From Lysobacteraceae bacterium (lineage in GTDB: Bacteria > Pseudomonadota > Gammaproteobacteria > Xanthomonadales > Xanthomonadaceae): a stretch of 10,581 bases of DNA. Shown here in pieces: positions 1 through 8,861 of the stretch. The notes under the pieces were generated by a model, which was given only the letters and a program-made list of their open reading frames with translations, searched no databases and was not told where the DNA came from. The position numbers and the translations under genes are program-made. Where the stretch lies: assembly GCA_003449195.1 (NCBI GenBank), contig DMID01000126.1, positions 1 to 10,581 on the forward strand, in the 5' to 3' direction. How positions within the stretch are numbered: the first letter of the stretch is position 1; each line of letters opens with the position of its first letter.

Positions 1-1
1 C

Positions 2-1711
2 GACCCGCCCCGACAGACCAGCCTGCTGCCGGCGACGGATCGTGCCGCGCTGCTGTGGCGCTGGCGCCAACCGCTGGATGACGGTCTGGAATGGCAGGCC
101 GACCTGCGCGTGGGCCGGCTGGAACAGCGCCTGCGCTTGGCCCCCTTCCACGCCAACATCATGCTTCCGGCCGGGTACGCGGACGCGCCGGCGGGCGCCG
201 ATTCGATCGACTATGCCTTCGATGACGTCGGGCCGATCCTCAGCCGCAATCGCACCGACAGCCACGACATCGCGGCGGGGCTGACCGGTCTGGCCGGCGG
301 TGGCTGGCAATGGCGCTTGCGCCTGTCGAGCCAGCGCAACCGGGTCACCAGCCAGGTGCACGGTCTGGTGCGGGAAAGCGCAGTGCTCGATGCACTGGAC
401 GAGGGCCGCTACCGCTTCGGGGCTGCGGCCATCCCGTCCGCCGTGATGGCCGCGATCTCTCCGCGCGTCGTCTCGCGCGGGACCACCGGGCTGGATCAGG
501 TCTTGTTCGATGCCGACGGCAGCGGGTTTGCGCTGCCGGGAGGCGATGCGCGGCTGGCACTCGGGGCCGAGCTGCAGCGCGATGCGCTCGACAACCGCCC
601 GGACCCGCTGATGGTCGAACACGATCTCGCGCTCGGCATGCAAAGGCTGCCGCTGCATGCGGACAGGATGGGGGCATCGGCCTATGCCGAACTGGCCCTG
701 CCGTGGAGCGCGCATTGGCGCAGCGAGGCCGCGTTGCGCACCGATTGGCGGCAAGGCTATGGCCATCGCGTGTCGCCCTCGCTGGGTCTGGTGTGGACGC
801 CGGTGGCGGCCCTGGCATTCCGGGCGCACTGGGCCACCGGTTACCGCGCACCGTCGTTGTTCGAGCTGCGGCGCCCGAACGTGATGGACGGCTGGGCATT
901 GATCCGGCAGAGCGACCGCACCGGGACGTGCCGCTATGCCGTCCCGGTGGCGGGCACTCCGTACTGTCTGGTGACGCATGGTGCGATAGAAAACCCCCAC
1001 CTGCGCGCGGAAACCTCTCGCAGTCTGACCCTCGGTTTGGTGTGGTCGCCGATGCAGGCACTCGACATGGCGTTGGATCGTTTCAGGATCGTGCGCCGCA
1101 ACGAGATCCAGACCGTCGATGTGACGCAGGCGCGCCACCTGATTCCCGAAGCGTTGGTGCGCGATGCGGATGGAAGGCTGACCGGCATCCGCGACTACTT
1201 CGACAATGCCGGCCTCACCGATGTACGCGGCTGGAACCTGGATGCGCGATACACGCATGAGACCTCCCGGTTCGGGCGACTGGTCTGGCGTCTGTCGGGC
1301 ACGTATTTCCGCCACGTGCTGCATCGGCCCACGTCCGGTGAACCCTTGCTGGATCAGGCCGGGTACGGCGTGCCCGATCATGTGGCGCTGTCCTCGCTGG
1401 AGTGGACGCAGGGCAGCTGGCAGGCGACGCTGGGGCTGCGGCGCAACGGCCCGGCCCGGGTGGCCGAGGCCGGCGAGGCTTGCCCTGCCATCAATCGCGA
1501 CGCCCGGCACTGCACCACGCCGGGCAGCACCATCGCCAATCTCGATCTGGCCCATGCCTTGTCAGGCGGTTGGCGGGTGGGCCTGAACATCGACAATCTG
1601 CTGAACCGTTCGCCGGTGGAGTACGACCCGTCCAAAGGTGGCTACGACATCGCCCACGACGACCCGCGCGGGCGGTATTTCGGGTTGACGCTAGGCAAGA
1701 CGTTCCCGTGA
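2..1711 (+). CDS. TonB-dependent outer-membrane receptor, C-terminal part (5' end outside window)
   Basis: The frame is open from the first bases of the window and codes for 569 visible residues ending in TGA; the start, signal peptide, TonB box and plug domain lie upstream of the window. What is visible is the 22-strand beta-barrel part of a TonB-dependent receptor, which imports a scarce ligand (iron chelate, vitamin or carbohydrate) across the outer membrane using TonB-ExbBD energy. Family marks are GYRAPSLFEL near visible residue 280, the NPHLRAETS-SLTLGLVW strand near 331, the strand with RRNEI near 365, and the C-terminal NIDNLLNRSPVEYD block at 529 followed by RGRYFGLTLGKTF. Cysteine pairs at visible residues 310/322 and 494/504 probably form disulfides in extracellular loops. 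The protein ends in Phe-Pro instead of the usual terminal Phe. The ligand cannot be read from this part. Family assignment is firm; the specific role is unknown. Confidence 0.9.
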   Translation, partial: DPPRQTSLLPATDRAALLWRWRQPLDDGLEWQADLRVGRLEQRLRLAPFHANIMLPAGYADAPAGADSIDYAFDDVGPILSRNRTDSHDIAAGLTGLAGGGWQWRLRLSSQRNRVTSQVHGLVRESAVLDALDEGRYRFGAAAIPSAVMAAISPRVVSRGTTGLDQVLFDADGSGFALPGGDARLALGAELQRDALDNRPDPLMVEHDLALGMQRLPLHADRMGASAYAELALPWSAHWRSEAALRTDWRQGYGHRVSPSLGLVWTPVAALAFRAHWATGYRAPSLFELRRPNVMDGWALIRQSDRTGTCRYAVPVAGTPYCLVTHGAIENPHLRAETSRSLTLGLVWSPMQALDMALDRFRIVRRNEIQTVDVTQARHLIPEALVRDADGRLTGIRDYFDNAGLTDVRGWNLDARYTHETSRFGRLVWRLSGTYFRHVLHRPTSGEPLLDQAGYGVPDHVALSSLEWTQGSWQATLGLRRNGPARVAEAGEACPAINRDARHCTTPGSTIANLDLAHALSGGWRVGLNIDNLLNRSPVEYDPSKGGYDIAHDDPRGRYFGLTLGKTFP

Positions 1712-1724
1712 TGCCCCGGGTGGG

Positions 1725-1748
1725 GTAGGGGGCGGATGTGTCATCCGC
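1725..1748 (+). repeat. GTAG-headed hairpin, REP-like element (single copy here)
   Basis: GTAG (1725-1728) is followed after three G by a perfect 7-bp stem, GCGGATG / CATCCGC (1732-1738 / 1742-1748), with a 3-base loop. GTAG followed by a short GC-rich hairpin is the known layout of many REP palindromes in Xanthomonas, Stenotrophomonas and Pseudomonas. It lies 14 bases after the receptor stop codon, a usual place for REPs, where it could also stabilise the mRNA 3' end or act as a weak terminator; no U-run follows. Only one copy is in the window, so the repeat status is inferred. Confidence 0.35.
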
Positions 1749-1772
1749 GTTACACGCCATCGAGCAGCCCGT

Positions 1773-1792
1773 GGATGGGCTGCAGGCCATCC
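1773..1792. other. Inverted repeat upstream of the autotransporter gene
   Basis: GGATGG (1773-1778) and CCATCC (1787-1792) flank an 8-base spacer that itself contains CTGCAG. The words ATCCGC and GCGGAT recur on both sides (1734-1748, 1789-1794, 1807-1812), so the whole gap 1732-1812 is dyad-rich. It may be the second half of a REP pair, a processed 5' leader hairpin or an operator. No convincing promoter for the autotransporter could be picked out in this gap. Confidence 0.25.
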
Positions 1793-1827
1793 GCAGGCAG
1801 GCGCAGGCGGATTTCGATGGATGTTCC

Positions 1828-1833
1828 GGGGAG
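1828..1833 (+). promoter_or_regulatory. Shine-Dalgarno site fixing the autotransporter start
   Basis: GGGGAG sits 11 bases before ATG 1845. It lies downstream of the alternative in-frame ATG at 1821, which has no good ribosome site. Starting at 1845 also gives a normal signal peptide that begins Met-Arg-Lys. Confidence 0.55.
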
Positions 1834-1844
1834 ACACTCGCAAG

Positions 1845-4800
1845 ATGCGCAAGACCAAGGCCGCCGCGCGCGGCACCGCTCGCAAGCCCACGTCATTGCT
1901 GTCCGCCGCCGTTGCCGCGGCTTTGCTGGCCGGCATCGCCGTGCCGGCTTTCGCACAATCGGCCGACGCCGGCCAGGTCGGCGATCCGTCCAGCTGGCAC
2001 GACGACGAATTCAATGCCGACTGGGGCCTGGCGGCCATCGGTGCCGATTACGCCTATGCCCGCGGCCTGAGCGGCAAGGGCATTCGTCTGGGCATTTTCG
2101 ACAGCGGCAGTGGCCTGGACCATCCGGAATTTTCCGGGAAAAACAACCATGCCTTGACCATCGCGGATTTGCTTGAAGATGGCAGCCGCTGCGCGAATAC
2201 CGCCATCCTCGGAGGCCCCGGCGCATGCTTCTCAAGCGTGGGCGATCAGGTGGCGATCGACTACGTCGGCTACAACGCCAACGTGCCTGAGAGCATCCGG
2301 CGGCTCATCGAGAGCGGCCCCTACGTCCAGGCAGGGGTGAGTTACAACACCCACGGCACCCACGTGGCCGGGACGATGGTGGCCAACCGCGACGGCAGTG
2401 GCACCCAAGGCGTGGCCTATGCGGCCGACATCACCGCAGCCAAATTATTCTTCAATTCCGCCAGCGAATGGCGCCGCACCGCCAGCGGTTACAGAGTGGT
2501 CGATCTTGCCCCTCAGCTCGGTCCTTCGGATGGGGCGATCCAGGACATGTACGCGCAGATGAATGCTGACGACGTGCGGGCGATCAACCACAGCTGGGGG
2601 CTCTCCAACGAACCCAGTGCCGCCTTGATGGACCTGTATTATGCCGATGAGGGAACTCGCGAGTATCTGGATATTTTTGCCCAGGGGTCACGTGATTCCG
2701 GTTTGATCCAGGTATGGGCAGCCGGCAACACCAGCAGCGTGATTGCCACGCCGGCCCAAAGCCCGATCGCGGGCTTGTATGCCACCTTGCCACGGGCATT
2801 CCCGGACATCGAGAAATACTGGCTGAGCGTGGTCAACGTGAACGAAGACCTGGTTCTCAGCAACCGTTCCAACCGATGCGGCCTGAGTGCCGAGTGGTGC
2901 GTGGCCGCGCCAGGATCGGACATCGCCTCTACCGTCTACGGTGACGATTCCAGCCTCGAGGCGCATACGACGGTCGATGCCGACGGCAACATCATTCTGG
3001 ATGTGAGCAAGAGCGAACCGGACTACGGTTACGGCTACATGAGTGGCACCTCGATGGCCGCCCCGCACGTCACCGGCGCACTGGCGCTGCTGATGGAGCG
3101 CTTCCCGTATCTGGACAACGCGCAGATCCGCGACGTGCTGCTGACCACCGCTACCGACCTTGGCGCCCCGGGCGTGGACGACATCTACGGTTGGGGCCTG
3201 ATCAACCTGAAGAAGGCGATCGAAGGGCCGGGCCTGCTGCGCGTGGACACCGACGTGGTGATGAACCAGCGCGCCGGCGGCACCAAGGTGTGGGAGGGCA
3301 ATGCATGGGATGACTGGACCAACGACATCGGCGGGCCGGGCCGGCTGACCAAGTCGGGCATCGGCTGGTTGCGCCTGAGCGGCAACAACGGCTTTGCCGG
3401 CGCCGACGTGGCGCAAGGCATCCTCGAGCTGACCGGCGACAACACGTTCACCGCCAACCTGAAGGTGGATGGCGGCGTGCTGATGCTGAACGGCTCGATC
3501 ACCGGCACGGATCTGGACATCGACAGCGGCATGGCCGTGGTCAACGGCGTCCAGCACGGCGGCAGCACGCGGGTCGGCGTGAACGGTTTCCTCGGTGGCA
3601 ACGGCACTTTGTCGGATACCCGTGTGGAAGGCACCATCGCCCCGGGCAATTCGATCGGCAAGCTGACCATCGACGGCAATTACGTGCAGGCGGTCGGCTC
3701 GACCTACGTGGCCGAAATCCTGCCGCCGTCCACGTCCGATGCGCTCCAGGTCAACGGCGCCGCCACGCTGGAGGGCGGCACGCTGAAGATGGTGCTGACC
3801 TCGGGCGAATATGCGCTGGGCAACCATTACGCGCTGTTGTCGGCCACTGGCGGCATCACCGGCACCTTCGACGCGCTGGATACGTCGGCGGTGTCGCCGT
3901 TCCTCGGCTTCAAGGTGGGCTATGCCGCCAACGGCATCAGTGTCGACGTCGGTCGCGGGCTGTCGCTGGCAGCTGCCGGCACCACGCTCAACCAGCGTGC
4001 CGCCGGTGCCGCCGTGGACACGCTGGCCATCGGCCAGGGCCTGACCCAGCCGCTGGTGCAGCTGTTTCCCGCGCAGGCGATGGCCGCGCTCGACCAGCTC
4101 GACGGCGAACTGCATGCCACGGCACAGGCGGTCCGCATCGAAAGCAGCCGTCGCCTGCGTGATCTGGCGCTCGGGCGTGCCGGCATCGGCCAGGACGGCT
4201 TCACCTCCCAGTCCGATGCCGCCGGTTATGCCGCATGGGTGGATGCAGGCCATGTCGGCGGTCATCTGGACGGCGACGGCAATGCCGCGCGGGCCGAATA
4301 CAGCGGCAACAGCACGCTGGTGGGTGCCGAGTACGGTTTCGACAACGGCTGGCGCATCGGCGTGATGGGCGGCAGCGGCCGCAACGACCTGAACGTGCGC
4401 GATCGTGCTTCCAAGGCCCGCATCGACAGCACGATGGGCGGCCTGTATGCGGGCAAATCCTGGGGCGGGCTGGGGCTGCGCGGCGGCCTGACCTTCTCGA
4501 AGGACGATCTGTCCAGCCATCGCCGGGTCGCCTTTGCCGGCGTGCAGGATCAGGCGCATGCCGACTACAAGGCCGACACCATGCAGGGTTTCGTCGAGCT
4601 GGGGTATCGGATGGCGGCCGGTGCGTGGGAGTTCGAGCCTTATGCCCAGTTCGCGCAGGTCCGTGTGGATGGCAAGCGTTTCGCCGAAGACGGTGGCGTG
4701 TCGGCACTGAGCGGCAAGGCCGATGACATGCGCACCGATCTGGCCACCGGCGGCGTGCGTTTCAACGTCAACCTGAAGGGCGCGGCACAGCAGCAGAGCT

Positions 4801-5054
4801 GGTTGAGCCTGCGCGGCGGGCTGGCGTATCGGCACGCAGGCGGCGACCGCGTGCCGACGGCGACGGTGGCCTGGCAGGGTGGCGATGCTTTCGGCGTGCA
4901 GGGCACGTCACTGGCGAAGGACGCGACCGTGCTTGAAGCCGGCATCGGCGCACGCCTGAGCGAGCGCGTGTTGTTGGAGATCGGCTACAGCGGCCAGTGG
5001 TCCGATGAAGCCCGCGACGATGCGGCCAATGCCCGTCTGTCCGTGCAGTTCTGA
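1845..5054 (+). CDS. Subtilisin-type (S8) serine protease autotransporter
   Basis: A complete type Va autotransporter of 1069 residues. A basic, long signal peptide ends near AFA-Q (residues 37/38). The S8 peptidase domain covers about 60-445, with catalytic Asp86 (GIFDSGSG), His170 (THGTHVAGT), oxyanion Asn295 (AAGN) and Ser403 (SGTSMAAPH), so it should be active. Asp and His are unusually far apart (84 residues), with a cysteine pair at 116/128 in between; a second pair, 345/352, precedes VAAPGSDI. About 465-780 is a short beta-helix passenger with autotransporter-associated repeats (GNNGFAG at 513, LGGNGTL at 583, APGNSIG at 599). The beta-barrel translocator runs from about 795 to the terminal Phe1069 and ends in ARLSVQF. 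The protease is exported by Sec and carried to the cell surface, where relatives process surface proteins or degrade host or environmental proteins. The substrate is unknown. The gene is probably monocistronic, since it ends at a strong hairpin. The protease half uses more AT-rich codons than the rest. Confidence 0.93.
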   Translation: MRKTKAAARGTARKPTSLLSAAVAAALLAGIAVPAFAQSADAGQVGDPSSWHDDEFNADWGLAAIGADYAYARGLSGKGIRLGIFDSGSGLDHPEFSGKNNHALTIADLLEDGSRCANTAILGGPGACFSSVGDQVAIDYVGYNANVPESIRRLIESGPYVQAGVSYNTHGTHVAGTMVANRDGSGTQGVAYAADITAAKLFFNSASEWRRTASGYRVVDLAPQLGPSDGAIQDMYAQMNADDVRAINHSWGLSNEPSAALMDLYYADEGTREYLDIFAQGSRDSGLIQVWAAGNTSSVIATPAQSPIAGLYATLPRAFPDIEKYWLSVVNVNEDLVLSNRSNRCGLSAEWCVAAPGSDIASTVYGDDSSLEAHTTVDADGNIILDVSKSEPDYGYGYMSGTSMAAPHVTGALALLMERFPYLDNAQIRDVLLTTATDLGAPGVDDIYGWGLINLKKAIEGPGLLRVDTDVVMNQRAGGTKVWEGNAWDDWTNDIGGPGRLTKSGIGWLRLSGNNGFAGADVAQGILELTGDNTFTANLKVDGGVLMLNGSITGTDLDIDSGMAVVNGVQHGGSTRVGVNGFLGGNGTLSDTRVEGTIAPGNSIGKLTIDGNYVQAVGSTYVAEILPPSTSDALQVNGAATLEGGTLKMVLTSGEYALGNHYALLSATGGITGTFDALDTSAVSPFLGFKVGYAANGISVDVGRGLSLAAAGTTLNQRAAGAAVDTLAIGQGLTQPLVQLFPAQAMAALDQLDGELHATAQAVRIESSRRLRDLALGRAGIGQDGFTSQSDAAGYAAWVDAGHVGGHLDGDGNAARAEYSGNSTLVGAEYGFDNGWRIGVMGGSGRNDLNVRDRASKARIDSTMGGLYAGKSWGGLGLRGGLTFSKDDLSSHRRVAFAGVQDQAHADYKADTMQGFVELGYRMAAGAWEFEPYAQFAQVRVDGKRFAEDGGVSALSGKADDMRTDLATGGVRFNVNLKGAAQQQSWLSLRGGLAYRHAGGDRVPTATVAWQGGDAFGVQGTSLAKDATVLEAGIGARLSERVLLEIGYSGQWSDEARDDAANARLSVQF

Positions 5055-5096
5055 TCGGCGGCATTGCCGGCCGGCGCAAGCGGCCGGGCAACACGG

Positions 5097-5122
5097 AAAG
5101 GGCGGCCTTCGGGCCGCCCTTT
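5097..5122. terminator. Rho-independent terminator, probably bidirectional
   Basis: A perfect 11-bp stem, AAAGGGCGGCC / GGCCGCCCTTT, is capped by a TTCG tetraloop. It starts 43 bases after the autotransporter stop codon. The A-run on one side and T-run on the other, and its place between two convergent genes (autotransporter and the minus-strand cyclase), fit termination in both directions. Confidence 0.85.
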
Positions 5123-5183
5123 CTCGTTCGGATGGAGCCTTGACAGGTTCCGCGCGATGGCGGTTTCCGCAGGTTCTGCTGAT

Positions 5184-6689
5184 TCAGTGGGTGGCGTCGC
5201 CGGGAATCGGCTTGTTGTTGCTGACCACGCGGTTGCGGCCATCGCGCTTGGCGCCGTAGAGCGCATCGTCGGCGGATTTCAGCAGGGACTGGGTGTCAGG
5301 ATGGTGTTCATCCGTGCTTTCGGTTGCCAGCCCGGCGGAAAACGTGACGTGGACAACCTGCTGGCCATCGGTGGTGGCCATCGGCAGGGTCGCGATGCGT
5401 TCGCGCAGGCGCTCGATGATGGTGGCCGCGTTGCCCAGCGGCGTGTTGGGCAGCAGCACGACGAATTCCTCGCCGCCGAAGCGGGCCACCACATCGCTTT
5501 TGCGCAGCCCGGCTTCCAGGGCTTGGGCGAAGTTGCGCAGCACCTGGTCGCCGATGAGGTGGCCGTGGCGGTCGTTGACCTTCTTGAAATCGTCCAGATC
5601 GATGAAGGCCACGGACAGCGGCCAGCCGAATCGCTGGGCGATCCCGTACTCCTTGGCAAGCAGTTCCTCGAGCTGGGCGCGGTTGCAGATGCCGGTCAGC
5701 GGGTCGCGCGCGGCCTGCTCGGACAACTGGCGTAGTTTCGATTCGCTTTCCTCCGCCTGCATGCGCGCATCGGTGACGTTCTGCAGCTGCTGCAGGTTGC
5801 GCAGCATCAGCAGCTCCTGCGCCTGTTCGAGCAGGGCGGTCACGCCTTCGGGCTGCGGGATGCTCACGTCGAACAAGGTGCAGATGTCGGGCAATGCCTG
5901 GGACATCTCCGTGATCAGCGAGTTCAGGGCGTCGGTGTCGAGGCCGAGCAGGGCCTCCATCCGGGTGGAGGCCGCCGTGAAGGTGGTTTCGGTATCGGCC
6001 GAGAGCCAGATGTCGGCGATGCTGCCGGATACCGCCACGCAGCGTTCGAACGTGCCCTCGGGGTGTCCGGACTCGCTGGCGAGGATGGCGCGGCGCAGAT
6101 AGTCAGGCAGGTTCCAGTGCGAAGCCAGCCAATGGCCGACCACGCTGTGGTCGTCGCCGAAGGTTTCGCGCTCGCGTTCGAGCAGGCGGGCATTGTCGGG
6201 CGTGGAGGCCAGCAGCGCGGCGTAACGCTCCGGCTGCAGGCGCAGCAGGGCGAGCACGCCGATGTCCTGCAGCAACCCGGCCATCATCAGTTCTTCCAGC
6301 TTGCGCTGGCCCACGCGCTGTCCCAGCAGGCGGGCGGCGAGGGCGGAGAGCACGCTGCGGCGCCAGATGCGGTCGTACTGCCGCGGCATGTCGTCCCCGG
6401 CCAGCCCTTGCACCAGCGAAAAACCGAGTGCGAGGTTCATGGCCGCGTTGACGCCGAGGATGGTCAGTGCCTGGCCGAGGTTGTCCACGCGTCGCCGGGT
6501 GGCATACAGCGGCGAGTTGGCGATCCGCAACATGCGCGCGCTGAGTGCCGAGTCCAGCGAAAGCACCTCGGTCATGCTGACCAGGTCGACGTCCGGATCC
6601 TGCGCCAGATCGATGATGCGCATGGCAACCCCCGGCGGCGAGGGCAGGCTGCGGCAATGGCTCAGGGAGGATTCCAGAAGTGAGTGCAT
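5184..6689 (-). CDS. HDOD-GGDEF protein, probable diguanylate cyclase
   Basis: A 501-residue cytosolic protein without membrane segments. Residues about 10-215 form an HDOD domain (HD-related output domain, a non-catalytic sensing or docking helical fold), recognisable from LPSPPGVAMRIIDLAQDPD at its start and VGHWLASHWNLPDYLRRAI further on. A helical, probably coiled-coil linker rich in Glu, Gln and Leu (about 265-325) leads into a GGDEF domain from DPLTG (329-333). The active-site motif is GGEEF (405-409), with FIDLDDFK upstream. The inhibitory c-di-GMP site RxxD is intact (Arg396-Asp399). It should make c-di-GMP from two GTP and be subject to product inhibition. ATG 6689 is chosen because an in-frame TAA lies 33 bases upstream and the next Met (residue 23) would cut the HDOD fold; no clear ribosome site is present. 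It lies downstream of tsf but beyond a strong terminator. The input signal and target process (motility, biofilm, protease production) are unknown. Confidence 0.93.
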   Translation of the reverse strand: MHSLLESSLSHCRSLPSPPGVAMRIIDLAQDPDVDLVSMTEVLSLDSALSARMLRIANSPLYATRRRVDNLGQALTILGVNAAMNLALGFSLVQGLAGDDMPRQYDRIWRRSVLSALAARLLGQRVGQRKLEELMMAGLLQDIGVLALLRLQPERYAALLASTPDNARLLERERETFGDDHSVVGHWLASHWNLPDYLRRAILASESGHPEGTFERCVAVSGSIADIWLSADTETTFTAASTRMEALLGLDTDALNSLITEMSQALPDICTLFDVSIPQPEGVTALLEQAQELLMLRNLQQLQNVTDARMQAEESESKLRQLSEQAARDPLTGICNRAQLEELLAKEYGIAQRFGWPLSVAFIDLDDFKKVNDRHGHLIGDQVLRNFAQALEAGLRKSDVVARFGGEEFVVLLPNTPLGNAATIIERLRERIATLPMATTDGQQVVHVTFSAGLATESTDEHHPDTQSLLKSADDALYGAKRDGRNRVVSNNKPIPGDATH

Positions 6690-6718
6690 CGAGGAAAAGC
6701 AATGGATGGTTGCGGGGG

Positions 6719-6724
6719 ATTATG
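6719..6724 (-). promoter_or_regulatory. Possible -10 box for the HDOD-GGDEF gene
   Basis: On the minus strand CATAAT lies 29 bases before the start codon and just past the tsf terminator, so the cyclase probably has its own promoter. The -35 region at a 17-base spacing (CGTGCA) is poor, so an activator may be needed or this may be a chance match. Confidence 0.4.
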
Positions 6725-6735
6725 CAGTAAGCGGA

Positions 6736-6748
6736 ACGTGATGCACGT
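6736..6748. promoter_or_regulatory. Small palindrome in the cyclase promoter region
   Basis: ACGTG-ATG-CACGT is a 5+5 inverted repeat overlapping the place where the -35 box of the cyclase promoter would be. This is a typical place for a regulator site, but the dyad is short and the binding protein is unknown. Confidence 0.25.
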
Positions 6749-6757
6749 CCCGGAAAT

Positions 6758-6787
6758 GGCAAGGCCACGGTTTCCCGTGGCCTTGCC
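6758..6787 (-). terminator. Transcription terminator after tsf
   Basis: A perfect 13-bp stem, GGCAAGGCCACGG / CCGTGGCCTTGCC, has a GAAA loop in the minus-strand RNA and is followed by ATTTCC. It starts 27 bases after the tsf stop codon. The U-run is short, but stem length and position make it a good terminator that insulates the cyclase gene from rpsB-tsf transcription. Confidence 0.8.
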
Positions 6788-6814
6788 GGATGCATCTGCG
6801 GGAGAGGGGATGCC

Positions 6815-7693
<879 letters not shown>

Positions 7694-7699
7694 GGGATG

Positions 7700-7705
7700 A
7701 CCTCT
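7700..7705 (-). promoter_or_regulatory. Shine-Dalgarno site deciding the GTG start of tsf
   Basis: In the minus-strand RNA AGAGGT lies six bases before GTG 7693. This spacing and the conserved MEITASLVKELRE N-terminus fix the non-ATG start. Confidence 0.75.
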
Positions 7706-7719
7706 GTCTGTATGCGATG

Positions 7720-7745
7720 CGGCACGGGTCGTTCGGCCCGTGCCG
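7720..7745 (-). other. rpsB-tsf intergenic hairpin 2 (near tsf)
   Basis: A perfect 9-bp stem, CGGCACGGG / CCCGTGCCG, with an 8-base loop lies 27 bases before the tsf start codon. It is not followed by a U-run, so it is more likely a partial attenuator, an RNA stability element or a block near the ribosome site than a full terminator. Confidence 0.6.
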
Positions 7746-7778
7746 GTGAAAGTCCGGGCGGCGTTCCGTCCGGAAGCA

Positions 7779-7803
7779 CCGCCGCGCCAGTGTGGCGCGG
7801 CGG
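7779..7803 (-). other. rpsB-tsf intergenic hairpin 1 (after rpsB)
   Basis: A perfect 11-bp GC-rich stem, CCGCCGCGCCA / TGGCGCGGCGG, with a 3-base loop starts 13 bases after the rpsB stop codon. No U-run follows. In E. coli some transcription is known to stop between rpsB and tsf; this hairpin could do the same here or protect the rpsB 3' end. Confidence 0.6.
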
Positions 7804-7816
7804 CATGGCGGCGCGA

Positions 7817-8605
<789 letters not shown>

Positions 8606-8855
8606 TGCAGTGACTCCTGACGGGGAACCGGCCCGCGGCAGCCGTTTCGTGCGGCCTGCTCGTGGGTGCGCGGCGTTTGCGCCGCGTGATGGTTCCGGGG
8701 TTGGGCTTCCCTGTCGCCTCCGTGACCGAACTCCTTGCGGAGCACCCCGGCACGGGATGGGGCTGGCAGGTGTGGATTCGTCTGCGGGCATGGCCTTGGC
8801 CATCCGCTCCCCGCCCGACGTGGGCGTCCGGCAAGCCATGACAGGCCTTCCGAGG
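8606..8855 (-). ncRNA. rpsB 5' leader, candidate S2 autoregulatory RNA (t44/rpsB-leader type)
   Basis: The 250 bases between the predicted rpsB transcription start and its ATG hold no gene but several hairpins in the minus-strand RNA: CGCGGCG-CAAA-CGCCGCG (8669-8686), CTCC-GCAA-GGAG with a GNRA loop (8731-8742), and ATGGCC-AA-GGCCAT near 8789-8802. A second GGAG (8718-8721) competes for the same CTCC, so two folds are possible. In E. coli and other gammaproteobacteria S2 represses its own mRNA through a structured leader (the Rfam t44 family). Whether this leader belongs to that family is inferred from position and structure only. Confidence 0.5.
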
Positions 8856-8861
8856 CCGGGG

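Noticed and set aside
310..1260. Second plus-strand frame of 316 codons inside the receptor gene
   Set aside because: Arg/Gly/Ala-rich out-of-frame shadow with no family match; the receptor frame has barrel motifs throughout.
1821..1844. Earlier ATG for the autotransporter at 1821
   Set aside because: The Shine-Dalgarno site at 1828-1833 lies downstream of it, and the added residues are not needed for the signal peptide.
2688..4835. 715-codon open frame on the minus strand opposite the autotransporter
   Set aside because: A shadow frame caused by high GC and the regular codon use of the plus-strand gene; the product is His/Arg/Ala/Gln-rich with no domain, and the plus-strand protein has full catalytic and barrel motifs.
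5064..6102. Plus-strand frames opposite the HDOD-GGDEF gene
   Set aside because: Composition-driven shadows; the minus-strand protein has clear HDOD and GGDEF signatures.
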